DNA of 35,569 nucleotides from Dehalococcoidia bacterium (GCA_004296805.1 SCVR01000092.1:1-35569); one strand, 5' to 3'. Shown: positions 8,428 to 17,587, counted from the stretch's first letter. Notes: generated from the sequence alone by a model not told the origin. Made by a program: numbers and translations.

Positions 8428-9264
8428 TCAGCGCCCGCGACGGCGCTCCCGGTCCGCGTACGAACGCACCGCCCGCAGGAAGTCGATCCGGCGGAACTCC
8501 GGCCAGAACACATCGCAGAAGTAGTACTCGCTGTACGCGCTCTGCCACAGCAGAAAGCCTGACAGCCGCAACTCGCCGGAGGTCCGGATGATCAAGTCCG
8601 GGTCCGGAATATCGGGCGCATACAGGTACCGGCTGATCTCATCCGGCTCGATCCCGCTGGCGATGCCTTCGAGGGAGTCGCCGTTGCGGATGCGGTCCGC
8701 CAGCATCCGGCGCACCGCGTCCGTGATCTCCTCACGGCCGCCGTACCCAACCGCGACGAGCAACTCGTAGGGCCCATCGTTCGCCGTGGCCTCCTCGGCC
8801 CGCGCGATCGCGTCCTGCGTGCTCTGTGGCAACAACTCGCGCCGCCCGACCATACGCACGCGCCGTCGTCGAGGCGTCCCCGACTCGTCGTCACTGAACG
8901 CCGCAACCTTCTCCTCGATCAGGCTGAAGATCGCCTTCAACTCGTCGGGCCCACGTTTGAAGTTGTCCGTCGAAAGCGCCCACAACGTCACCGCGGGGAT
9001 CTCGAGGTCGTCGCACCAGCCGACGAGTTCCTCGACCTTGTCCGCGCCGCGTCGGTGCCCGTCGGTCACGACAGCCAGCCCCGCCTTCTTGGCGAAGCGG
9101 CGGTTGCCGTCCAGGATCACGCCCACGTGCTTCGGGATCGGCCCGTTCCGGATCGCCCGGTCGAGCTCGCGTTCATAGACCCGGTACACCAGGTCGAGGA
9201 CAGGTGCGGCGGGACGCTTCAGCAGCGCGAGCGCAGAGGCGGCAAGGTCGCGGTCACGCAGCAT
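8428..9264 (-). CDS. uppS: isoprenyl transferase (undecaprenyl diphosphate synthase type)
   Basis: HVGVILDGNRRFAKKAGL, HRRGADKVEELVGWCDDLEIPAVTLWALSTDNFKR, DPDLIIRTSGELRLSGFLLWQSAYSEYYFCDVFWPEF. Start revised to ATG 9264 (ORF track gives 9702). Confidence 0.93.
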   Translation of the reverse strand: MLRDRDLAASALALLKRPAAPVLDLVYRVYERELDRAIRNGPIPKHVGVILDGNRRFAKKAGLAVVTDGHRRGADKVEELVGWCDDLEIPAVTLWALSTDNFKRGPDELKAIFSLIEEKVAAFSDDESGTPRRRRVRMVGRRELLPQSTQDAIARAEEATANDGPYELLVAVGYGGREEITDAVRRMLADRIRNGDSLEGIASGIEPDEISRYLYAPDIPDPDLIIRTSGELRLSGFLLWQSAYSEYYFCDVFWPEFRRIDFLRAVRSYADRERRRGR

Positions 9265-9348
9265 GCCGCCAGCATATCGCGGATGCCGGAGCAGGGGCGG
9301 CTGGCGCCTGTTACTGTCATACGGCCGCTCCGTCCCACCGGAGGACCC

Positions 9349-10923
9349 ATGCAGACCCGCACCATCCGCGATGGCATCAGTGGCCTCCTGGCTGTCGCGC
9401 TCGCCCTCGGGATTGCCGAGCTCATCGCGGGCCTCACCGGTGCCGTCGCCCCGATCATCGCCACGGGCGACCTGCTCATCGACCACGCACCCGGCTGGTT
9501 CACCCACTTCGTCATCGGCCTCCTCGGCAAGAAGGACAAGCCCGCCCTCATCGCACTCGTAACGCTCGCGACCCTCGGCGTCGGCGTGGCCATCGGGCTC
9601 GTCGGACGGTCGAGGCCATCGCGAGCGCAGATCGGATTCGCTGTCCTTGGCGCCGTCGGTGCCGCGGTCGCCACGTTCGATACACCGGCCTCCTCCACGC
9701 AAGCCGCCCTCGTCGCTGCCTTCGGCCCCATCATCGGCGCCACCCTCGGCTGGCAGGCGCTCCGCCTGCTGCTGCTCGCCGGCACGATCGAGGACGCCCC
9801 CGCCCCCTCTGGGGACACGCCCGCACAGCCGATGACCCGCCGCATCCCCGGACGCCGTGCGTTCCTCGGCTTCGCGGCGGTCGCCGCCGGAGCATCGGCG
9901 ACCTCGTTCGTTGCCGGACGCAAGCTCGCCGGCTCATCGGTGGACGTCGAGGAGCAGCGCAGAGCGCTCGCGATCAACGCCGGCACACAGGAGGTCAACG
10001 GCGCACTCGACCTGAACGGCCTCTCGCCACTGATCACGCCAAACAAGGACTTCTACCGCATCGACACCACGCTCACGACGCCGCGCGTCGACGTCGCCAA
10101 GTGGCGGCTCAAGGTCTCCGGCATGGTGGAACGCCCCTTCGAACTCACCTTCGACGAACTCCTCTCTTTGCCCTCGCGCGAAGAGGTCATCACGCTCACC
10201 TGCGTCTCGAACGAGGTCGGCGGTGACCTCGTCGGCAACGCACGCTGGCTCGGCGTCCCCCTCGCCGACCTGCTCAATCGCGCGGGCGTGAAGTCGGGCG
10301 CAACCCAGGTCGTCGGCCGCTCCGTCGACGACTTCACCGTGGGCTTCCCCACGGAGGTCGCCCTCGACGGCCGTCCCGCCCTCGTCGCCTACGCCATGAA
10401 CGGCGAAGCACTCCCCGGCCCGCACGGTTTCCCGGCCCGCCTCGTCGTCCCCGGGCTCTACGGCTACGTCTCCGCGACTAAGTGGCTCACCGAGATCGAA
10501 CTCACTACGTGGGAGGCCTTCGACGCCTACTGGATCCCACGAGGCTGGTCGAAGAACGGCCCAATCAAGACCCAGTCACGCATCGATGTCCCGCGGGACG
10601 GCCGCACGGTGAAACCCGGACGCGTCGCCGTCGCCGGCGTGGCATGGGCAGGCAACCGCAGCATCAGCAAGGTCGAGGTGCGCGCGCGCAAACGCGGTGA
10701 GTCCGGAGACAGCAACCCGTGGATCACGGCTCGTCTCAGCGAGGCGCTATCCGGGAACGCCTGGCGTCAGTGGATCGCCGAGTGGGACGCCCAGGCCGGG
10801 GACTACCTCATCGAGGTGCGCGCCACCGACGGCAAGGGCGACGTCCAGACCGACAAGTACCACCGCTCCGACCCCGATGGTGCGACTGGCTGGCATCAGA
10901 TCGACGTGCGGGTACGAGCCTGA
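9349..10923 (+). CDS. membrane-anchored molybdopterin-dependent oxidoreductase (sulfite oxidase/YedY-like)
   Basis: N-terminal polytopic TM region, internal GRRAFLGFAAVAAGASATSF Tat-like motif, then LKVSGMVERPFELTFDELLSLPSREEVITLTCVSNEVGGDLVGNARWLGVPLADLL (oxidoreductase Mo-pterin domain with the conserved Cys) and a C-terminal dimerisation-like domain. SD ggagg before ATG 9349. Confidence 0.9.
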   Translation: MQTRTIRDGISGLLAVALALGIAELIAGLTGAVAPIIATGDLLIDHAPGWFTHFVIGLLGKKDKPALIALVTLATLGVGVAIGLVGRSRPSRAQIGFAVLGAVGAAVATFDTPASSTQAALVAAFGPIIGATLGWQALRLLLLAGTIEDAPAPSGDTPAQPMTRRIPGRRAFLGFAAVAAGASATSFVAGRKLAGSSVDVEEQRRALAINAGTQEVNGALDLNGLSPLITPNKDFYRIDTTLTTPRVDVAKWRLKVSGMVERPFELTFDELLSLPSREEVITLTCVSNEVGGDLVGNARWLGVPLADLLNRAGVKSGATQVVGRSVDDFTVGFPTEVALDGRPALVAYAMNGEALPGPHGFPARLVVPGLYGYVSATKWLTEIELTTWEAFDAYWIPRGWSKNGPIKTQSRIDVPRDGRTVKPGRVAVAGVAWAGNRSISKVEVRARKRGESGDSNPWITARLSEALSGNAWRQWIAEWDAQAGDYLIEVRATDGKGDVQTDKYHRSDPDGATGWHQIDVRVRA

Positions 10924-11050
10924 CGATTCGGTGGTAAGTGCCACGATGGCGTTGGGCGCCGGACAGCCTCGCTACAATGCGCACGGACACTGACGACAGT
11001 CCGCTCCATGCCGCGTGCCCGAACGCAGACAAGCGAGTTCCGACGTGCTG

Positions 11051-12865
11051 ATGACCTCCGCACCCGAGGCCGGTACGCCGCTACCTCCCGGTCGCGCGGG
11101 CTCCAACCGCATCCTGCAGTACGTGCTGCATTATCGCTGGCGCTATGGCGGCGGCATGGTCGCGCTCATCCTGGCGACGGTCGCCTCGCTGTTGCCACCG
11201 GTCGTCATCCAGCGCGCCGTCGATGATTTGCGTGACGGTATCGAGATGGACTCGCTCGCGCAGTACGCGGGTCTGATCGTGGCCCTTGCCGTCGTCGAAG
11301 GTACCTTGCGGTATTACTCCCGCATGGTGGTATCCGGTACCTCCCGAATCATCGAGTACCGCCTGAGAGATGACCTGGCGCGCCACCTCATGGCGCTCGA
11401 TCACAACTACTACGTGCACGCCCGCACCGGCGACCTGATGTCCCGCGCCACCAACGACCTGCAGGCGGTCCGTGATGTCCTCGGGCCGTCGCTCGTCGAC
11501 ATGAGCCGGATCCTCGTCGTCGGTGTGGCAGGCATTCTGTTCATGTTGTTCATCGATGTGCGCCTGACGCTGATCGCGCTCATCTACCTCCCCGTCGTCA
11601 TCGGACTGATGAGCTTCTTCGAGACCAACGTCGAACACCGTTTCATGGAGGTGCAGGAGCAACTCTCACATCTCACCGACCGGTCGCAGGAGAACATCGC
11701 GGGCATCCGCGCAGTGAAGGCATACGCCCAGGAAGACGCAGAGATCGCATCGTTCGCTCAGGCCAACGAGGAGATGCGCGGCCGCGCGATGCGCCTCGCG
11801 CTCTACCACTCCGGGCTGTTCCCCATCATGGGTGTGCTGACCGGCGCCGGGACACTCTTCGTCCTCTGGGTGGGCGGGCACGATGTCGTCGCGGGTCGGA
11901 TGTCGATGGGTGAATTCGTCGCGTTCAACTTCATCCTCGCTGTCCTCGCGAACCAACTGATGTCTGTCGGGTGGGTCGTCGCCATGGCACAACTCGGCAC
12001 CGTCGCGATCCGGCGCGTGAACGAGGTGCTACGCACCGTGCCCTCAGTCCTTGACGGAACTGGCACACCGCCGGCCCTCCCCGTCCGCGGCGAGGTCGAG
12101 TTCACCAACGTCAGCGTCGCCTTCGAAGGACGAGAGGTACTGCACGACGTGAACCTGCGCGTCCCGGCGGGCGCCACCGTTGCGCTCGTGGGTGGTACCG
12201 GCGCGGGCAAGACAACGCTCGCAGGCCTGCTCGTTCGGCTCTCCGACCCCACCGGCGGCACCGTCTGCCTCGACGGCATTGATGTGCGCGAGTGGCCGCT
12301 GGCCCTGCTGCGCGACTCGGTCGCATTCGTCCCGCAGGAGGCGTTCCTCTTCTCCGACTCCATCCGCGAGAACATCTCCTACGGCCGCCCCGAGGCGACG
12401 GACGACGAGTACGACCTCGCCACACGCATCTCGCGCCTCTCCAACGACCTGAAGGACCTAGCCGATGGCCTGGAGACCACCATCGGAGAGCGCGGCGTCA
12501 CGCTCTCCGGTGGCCAGAAGCAGCGGGCGGCCCTCGCGCGCGCGCTGCTGAAGCAGGCTCCCGTGCTCGTCCTCGATGACGCGCTCTCGCACGTGGACAC
12601 GCAGACCGAAGAGCAGATCCTCGATGGCCTCCGCGAGGTCATGCGGGGACGCACGACCATCCTCATCGCCCACCGCACGTCCACGCTCCGTTCCGCCGAT
12701 CTGCTCGCGATCATCGAGGGCGGCACCATCGTCGAACGCGGCTCCCACGACGAACTGCTCGCCGCGGACGGCGTCTACGCCCGCATCTACCGCGAGCAAC
12801 TCGACGCTGAGCGCCGCGCGCAGGAGCAGGCCGACATCGTGCTAGCGGACGGCGGTGGCGCGTGA
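11051..12865 (+). CDS. ABC transporter ATP-binding protein/permease (half-exporter A)
   Basis: Six-TM domain plus NBD with GGTGAGKTT (Walker A), LSGGQKQRAALARAL, VLVLDDALSHVD. The start may be 11015 or 11051. Confidence 0.93.
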   Translation: MTSAPEAGTPLPPGRAGSNRILQYVLHYRWRYGGGMVALILATVASLLPPVVIQRAVDDLRDGIEMDSLAQYAGLIVALAVVEGTLRYYSRMVVSGTSRIIEYRLRDDLARHLMALDHNYYVHARTGDLMSRATNDLQAVRDVLGPSLVDMSRILVVGVAGILFMLFIDVRLTLIALIYLPVVIGLMSFFETNVEHRFMEVQEQLSHLTDRSQENIAGIRAVKAYAQEDAEIASFAQANEEMRGRAMRLALYHSGLFPIMGVLTGAGTLFVLWVGGHDVVAGRMSMGEFVAFNFILAVLANQLMSVGWVVAMAQLGTVAIRRVNEVLRTVPSVLDGTGTPPALPVRGEVEFTNVSVAFEGREVLHDVNLRVPAGATVALVGGTGAGKTTLAGLLVRLSDPTGGTVCLDGIDVREWPLALLRDSVAFVPQEAFLFSDSIRENISYGRPEATDDEYDLATRISRLSNDLKDLADGLETTIGERGVTLSGGQKQRAALARALLKQAPVLVLDDALSHVDTQTEEQILDGLREVMRGRTTILIAHRTSTLRSADLLAIIEGGTIVERGSHDELLAADGVYARIYREQLDAERRAQEQADIVLADGGGA

Positions 12866-14646
12866 GCTTTTACGACGACGAGTCAGCGATCGGAAAGGTG
12901 TACGACCGGCGCCTGACCGGGCGCTTGGGTCACTACGTGCGTCCCTACATCGTGCCGCTCGCGATCGCGGGAATCCTGATGCTCGCAGTCGCAGTGCTCG
13001 AGCTTGTCCCGATCCTCATCGTCCGCCACGCGATCGACCAGCAGATCGAGCAAGGGCTAACCGACGAACTGCCGCTCCTCGCGTTTTGGTACGTTGCGGC
13101 GCTACTGGCCTCGTTCGTAATCCGCTACGTCCAGGGTTACCTGATGGCATGGGTGGGGCAACGCGTCGTGGTCGACATGCGGATGGAACTGTTCAGGCAC
13201 ATCCAGCGCATGTCGATCTCGTTCTTCGACCGCAACCCGGTCGGGCGGTTGGTCGTGCGCCTCACCGGTGACGTCCAGCAGATCGAGGCGGTGATCTCAC
13301 AGGGCCTCGTCCAGATCTTCACGAACCTGCTGATGGTGAGCGCCATCATCGTTGCGATGTACGTCCTCGACTGGCGGCTGGCCGCGATCATGACGCTGTT
13401 CGTGATCCCGCTCGTGTGGCTCGTGAAGATCTTCGCTGCGGCGCAGCGCGATGCGTTCCGTGACCAGCGGATCTGGATCGCCCGCATCAACGCCTACTTG
13501 AACGAGATGATCAGCGGTGTCGCGATCGTCCAACTGTTCAATCGGCAACGGCGCAACCAGGAGAACTTCGACGAGCGCAATCGAGGCAACCTCGATGCAA
13601 ACCTGCGTGTCCTGTTCTGGTATGCCGTCTTTGAGCCGACCGTGGTGCTGTTTGGCGCCCTCACCACCGGCACCATCCTGTGGTACGGCGGTGCACGCGT
13701 CGCTGACAATGTGCTCTCGCTCGGCACGCTCGTCGCCTTCATCGCCTTCATGCAACGCTTCTTCTGGCCGATTCGGGAACTGGCCGAGCGCTTCACGATG
13801 CTCCAGGGGGCGATGGCCTCCGCCGAGCGGATCTTCGGGATTCTCGACCAGCCCGAGGAGATCGTCGACGCCCCCGATGCCGCCCCGTTGGACGAGGTGC
13901 GGGGCGCGATCCGCTTCGACCACGTCTGGTTCGCCTACCAGGGCGAGCACTGGGTGCTGCGCGGGCTCGACTTCTCCATCGCCCCTGGCGAGAAGGTCGC
14001 TATCGTCGGCGCCACCGGCGCCGGCAAGTCCACGATGATGTCCCTGCTGTCGAGGTTCTACGACGTGCAGCAGGGCGACATCCTGATCGACGGCGTCTCC
14101 GTGCGCGCCCTGCCCCAACGCTGGCTACGCCGGCACGTCGGCATCATGCTGCAGGATCCGTGGATCTACACCGACAGCGTCGCGGAGAACATCCGCCTGC
14201 GTGATACCTCGATCTCGCTCGACCGGGTGCGCGACGCTGCGCGCGCCGTTGGCGCTGACCGCTTCATCGAGGCTCTCCCCAACCAGTACGGCACCATGCT
14301 GGCCGAGCGCGGCGCCAACCTCTCCACCGGTCAGAAGCAACTGATCGCGCTCGCGCGCGTCGCCGCCTTCAACCCGGAGATCGTCCTCGTCATGGACGAG
14401 GCCACCGCCAGCATCGACCCGGAGACCGAGGCCACCATCCAGCGCGGCCTGGCCGAGGTCATGGTCGGGCGCACCGCCATCATCATCGCCCACCGCCTCA
14501 ACACGATCCGTGTTGTCGATCGCATCCTCGTCCTCCACCACGGCGAACTCGCCGAGGACGGCACACACGAACAACTGCTCGCGAAGGGCGGTGTCTACGC
14601 GCGCCTCCACGAACTCCAATTCACAGAACGCGCCGCGAACACCTGA
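12862..14646 (+). CDS. ABC transporter ATP-binding protein/permease (half-exporter B)
   Basis: GTG start overlaps the upstream TGA (GTGA). TMD plus NBD with GATGAGKST, LSTGQKQLIALARV, VLVMDEATASID. Confidence 0.93.
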   Translation: MSFYDDESAIGKVYDRRLTGRLGHYVRPYIVPLAIAGILMLAVAVLELVPILIVRHAIDQQIEQGLTDELPLLAFWYVAALLASFVIRYVQGYLMAWVGQRVVVDMRMELFRHIQRMSISFFDRNPVGRLVVRLTGDVQQIEAVISQGLVQIFTNLLMVSAIIVAMYVLDWRLAAIMTLFVIPLVWLVKIFAAAQRDAFRDQRIWIARINAYLNEMISGVAIVQLFNRQRRNQENFDERNRGNLDANLRVLFWYAVFEPTVVLFGALTTGTILWYGGARVADNVLSLGTLVAFIAFMQRFFWPIRELAERFTMLQGAMASAERIFGILDQPEEIVDAPDAAPLDEVRGAIRFDHVWFAYQGEHWVLRGLDFSIAPGEKVAIVGATGAGKSTMMSLLSRFYDVQQGDILIDGVSVRALPQRWLRRHVGIMLQDPWIYTDSVAENIRLRDTSISLDRVRDAARAVGADRFIEALPNQYGTMLAERGANLSTGQKQLIALARVAAFNPEIVLVMDEATASIDPETEATIQRGLAEVMVGRTAIIIAHRLNTIRVVDRILVLHHGELAEDGTHEQLLAKGGVYARLHELQFTERAANT

Positions 14647-14650
14647 ACCC

Positions 14651-14678
14651 TTGACGCGCTTTCCCTCGGGCGTACTGT
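14651..14678 (+). promoter_or_regulatory. sigma70-like promoter (TTGACG - 16 bp - TACTGT)
   Basis: ttgacg 14651-14656, tactgt 14673-14678, directly after the ABC gene stop (14646) and upstream of the small ORF at 14736. Confidence 0.55.
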
Positions 14679-14735
14679 GATCGACGTGAGCCGCGGCCGC
14701 AGTCGCCCGCCTGTCCGGGCAGAGAGCAGCATCCA

Positions 14736-15032
14736 ATGACCTTCACCCGCACCGTTGAGTCGCCCGCAGCCCTCTCCCGCCCGTGGCTCGCGGCCATCGC
14801 TGGCACCGCGTTCGCCGCGATCACCCTCGTCGCGGCGCTCATCCAGCCGGCCACGGCCGTCACCGTGAACAACAGTGCTCCCTCAACACAGGCGGTCGCG
14901 CCGGCCGAGGAACCGTGGACACCCTCTACCATCCTTTACGGCGGGAGCGGCTCCGTTGCCCCCACTCAGCACCGCCTCCCGCTCTCCCTCGATGACCTCG
15001 ACCCGGAATGCACTTGCATCGGCTTCTTCTAG
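14736..15032 (+). CDS. small exported hypothetical protein, C-terminus ECTCIGFF
   Basis: 98 aa with a hydrophobic signal/TM segment (PWLAAIAGTAFAAITLVAALIQPATA) and a short Cys-containing C-terminus. Own promoter upstream, hairpin downstream, no overlapping better ORF. Confidence 0.65.
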   Translation: MTFTRTVESPAALSRPWLAAIAGTAFAAITLVAALIQPATAVTVNNSAPSTQAVAPAEEPWTPSTILYGGSGSVAPTQHRLPLSLDDLDPECTCIGFF

Positions 15033-15051
15033 CCACCCGCAACACCAGCAT

Positions 15052-15076
15052 GAGGGCCCCGCGTCGCGGGGCCCTC
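15052..15076 (+). terminator. perfect 11-bp stem hairpin (possible transcription terminator or 5'UTR element)
   Basis: GAGGGCCCCGC-gtc-GCGGGGCCCTC, between the small ORF stop (15032) and the next start (15096); no T-tract follows. Confidence 0.55.
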
Positions 15077-15095
15077 CGTCGTAAAGGACACGACG

Positions 15096-15797
15096 ATGCC
15101 AGCACTCCCCACCACCATCCTCGTCCACGGCGCATTCCACGGGCCCTGGTGCTGGGACCGCGTCACTCCCCTGCTGGAGGCTCGAGGCGTCCCCTACCGC
15201 GCAGTAGACCGAAGCATCGGGACGCCGCCGCGAGTCTCCTCGGAGGACCGCATCGATGACCGCCTCACCCGCGATGTCATCACCGCTGCCGGCGGCCCCG
15301 TCGTCCTCGTCGGGCACTCGCAAGGCGGTCGCGCCATCACCTGGGCTGGCGTCGACAACCCGGCGGTCCGTCACCTCATCTACCTCACCGCGGTCGTGCC
15401 AGGCACCGTGCCAAGCAACGTGCCTCCGGACTCCGCCGCCGCGTTCCTCCGCAAGGACTGGGGGATGGACCTCGATCTCCCCCTCGCCACACCCGTCTTC
15501 TACAACGACTGTTCTCCCGAGGACGTCGCGCATGCGACTGCGAGACTCCGAGGCCAGGCGAACACGATCGACCCCACCCCGCCGTTCGACCGCTACGGAT
15601 GGCAACAGGTGCCGTCGACCTTCGTCGTGTGCAACCGCGATCGGGCGATCACGCCGGAGAACCAGCGCGAGTGTGCCGCGCTGATCGAGCCGAAGTGCGA
15701 GGTCGTTGAGTGGGAGTCGAGCCACTCCCCGTTCTACTCGATGCCCGAGCGCCTCGCCGACCTCATCGAGTCCACCGCGCGCCGGTACGCCGAGTAG
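15096..15797 (+). CDS. alpha/beta hydrolase (methylesterase/hydroxynitrile-lyase-like)
   Basis: ILVHGAFHGPWCWDRVTPLLEARG, VVLVGHSQGGRAITWA nucleophile elbow, SSHSPFYSMPERLADLI catalytic His region. Confidence 0.88.
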   Translation: MPALPTTILVHGAFHGPWCWDRVTPLLEARGVPYRAVDRSIGTPPRVSSEDRIDDRLTRDVITAAGGPVVLVGHSQGGRAITWAGVDNPAVRHLIYLTAVVPGTVPSNVPPDSAAAFLRKDWGMDLDLPLATPVFYNDCSPEDVAHATARLRGQANTIDPTPPFDRYGWQQVPSTFVVCNRDRAITPENQRECAALIEPKCEVVEWESSHSPFYSMPERLADLIESTARRYAE

Positions 15798-15799
15798 CG

Positions 15800-17191
15800 C
15801 TAGCCCGCTGGCTCGCTCGTGTCGATCCGCGCGAGGACTTCAGACGGCCGATACTGACGCCCGTTGCTGATCACCAGCGATGCCGAGCGCGTCGCCTCGA
15901 TGTCGACCAACGGGTCCGCGTCCAGCACCAGCAGGTCCGCCCGCTTGCCTGCTTCGACCGTCCCGATCTCATGCCCGAGCCGCATCGTTTCTGCTGCCAC
16001 ACGCGTCGCACCCTGCAGCACATCCGAGGCCGATATCCCCGCACGCACCAGCAACGCCAACTCGCGATGCAGCGCGAAGCCCGGCACCTGCCCCGGCGCC
16101 GCACCCACATCGGTGCTGGGCACCACGATCCCCCCGGCGGCATGCACTCGACGCAAGAACTCGAGCTCGTTCGCCAGGGCGCGCCCGCCCATCTCTGGCT
16201 CGATCGGCGACATCGAAGGTGCCTCGCGGCCAGCCGCAGCAGCCGCCCGCACGGCCGCGTCACGCGCTGCGCGCTGCTGTACCGCCCGTTCCTTCATCGC
16301 GCGCGTGCGCCAGCGCTGCCCGGGCTCCGTCTGTGCCTCATTCGTGGCCATCCCGCCCGTGACCAGCACGGTCGTCGGGCTCAGCACCACCCGGCTCGCC
16401 ACGATCTGGTCGATGAACGTCTTCACATACGGTGCATCGAGGTCGGCGCGCGACCAGCCCTCAGACAGCCATGTCCAGTAGTTCGCGCGTGCGCCGTTGC
16501 CGTCCTCCCGCCCGTGGCGGTCCTCCAGGCGCACCACGTCCTGGTAGCACGTCGCGTGTACGTGCTCGAGGCAGTCGATCCCCGCCTCGATCGCCTCCGA
16601 GGCCCACGTGCGGCCGAGGTGCCCCGTCACCGGAACTCGCTGGTCGACCGCACGGATCATCGCCGCGACCAGGTCGGGCCGGAGGCCTGCATACAACTTG
16701 ATGCCGTCCACGCCCATCTCGATCAGACGGTTGACGTTCGCCACGCCCTCCTCGACCGAGCCGTTGAGCCACGTCATTTGCGGCCCGCTCGTCGCCACCG
16801 GCGAGCCCGGACGCCCTCCGAAGATCGAAGGCTGCCCGTCCAGCATCGGCCCGTGCACCACCATCCGAGGCCCCACCCGCTCCTCACGCGCGATCGCGTC
16901 GCGGATGGGCAGCGTCACCTCCGGCGCAGAACCGAGGTCACGCACGGTGGTGATGCCCGTGCCCAGGAACCCGAACAGCGAGTCTTCACCGCACAGCATG
17001 ACGTGGACGTGCATGTCCACCAGCCCCGGGATGACCGTCTTCCCGGACCCGTCGATCCGATCTGCGGTCGGCGGCACGGGCACATCCCCAACCGCCTCGA
17101 TGCGCTCGTCCGCGATCAGCACCGTCGCCGGCCGCGCGGCCGCGCCCGTGCCGTCCCAGACCGATGCTCCGGTGATCGCCAGCAGTGCCAT
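15800..17191 (-). CDS. amidohydrolase family protein
   Basis: ALLAITGASVWDGTG, GKTVIPGLVDMHVHVMLCGEDS, VPVTGHLG, GTVEAGKRADLLVLDADPLVDI; SD gaggt before the ATG at 17191. Confidence 0.92.
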   Translation of the reverse strand: MALLAITGASVWDGTGAAARPATVLIADERIEAVGDVPVPPTADRIDGSGKTVIPGLVDMHVHVMLCGEDSLFGFLGTGITTVRDLGSAPEVTLPIRDAIAREERVGPRMVVHGPMLDGQPSIFGGRPGSPVATSGPQMTWLNGSVEEGVANVNRLIEMGVDGIKLYAGLRPDLVAAMIRAVDQRVPVTGHLGRTWASEAIEAGIDCLEHVHATCYQDVVRLEDRHGREDGNGARANYWTWLSEGWSRADLDAPYVKTFIDQIVASRVVLSPTTVLVTGGMATNEAQTEPGQRWRTRAMKERAVQQRAARDAAVRAAAAAGREAPSMSPIEPEMGGRALANELEFLRRVHAAGGIVVPSTDVGAAPGQVPGFALHRELALLVRAGISASDVLQGATRVAAETMRLGHEIGTVEAGKRADLLVLDADPLVDIEATRSASLVISNGRQYRPSEVLARIDTSEPAG

Positions 17192-17220
17192 GCCTGACCT
17201 CGATGTGCGCCTGGAGAGTC

Positions 17221-17568
17221 TTAGAGGCCCGCGCTGATGGCGCTGTCCAGGGTGAATTCGTAGTACGTGATCGCCTCGCTCACGGCGAACTTCTCACGTT
17301 CGAACACGATGTCTGGCTGCTTCGCGAGCACCGATTCCAGCGTCAGGTTTGCCCCCAGCGCCGGCCACCGCATCACCGCCGGCATCTTCCGCCCCGGCCG
17401 CAACTCGATCGTCTCGTCGAGCATTGAGGGCTTCTGCGCCAGCATCGCGAGATACGCAGCGGCCAGCGTCTTCACTGCCGCCCCACCCTGCCCGGATCGC
17501 ATCTCCATGAACGCCTGCTCGATCTGCGCGCGCAGTGCCGGATCCTTGATCTGCTCAGGCTTCGCCAT
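17221..17568 (-). CDS. hypothetical protein (115 aa)
   Basis: MAKPEQIKDPALRAQIEQAFMEMRSGQGGAAVKTLAAAYLAMLAQKPSMLDETIELRPGRKMPAVMRWPALGANLTLESVLAKQPDIVFEREKFAVSEAITYYEFTLDSAISAGL; closely spaced co-directional neighbours. Confidence 0.75.
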   Translation of the reverse strand: MAKPEQIKDPALRAQIEQAFMEMRSGQGGAAVKTLAAAYLAMLAQKPSMLDETIELRPGRKMPAVMRWPALGANLTLESVLAKQPDIVFEREKFAVSEAITYYEFTLDSAISAGL

Positions 17569-17587
17569 CGCGAGTCTCCCTGCACCG

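Noticed and set aside
11051-15032. ABC exporter plus small peptide as a full RiPP/bacteriocin cluster
   Set aside because: No modification enzyme, peptidase domain or immunity gene is present; only the exporter and a short peptide, so kept as a cautious small-protein finding.
15710-17197. 495 aa plus-strand ORF
   Set aside because: Antisense to the amidohydrolase; His/Arg-rich shadow composition.
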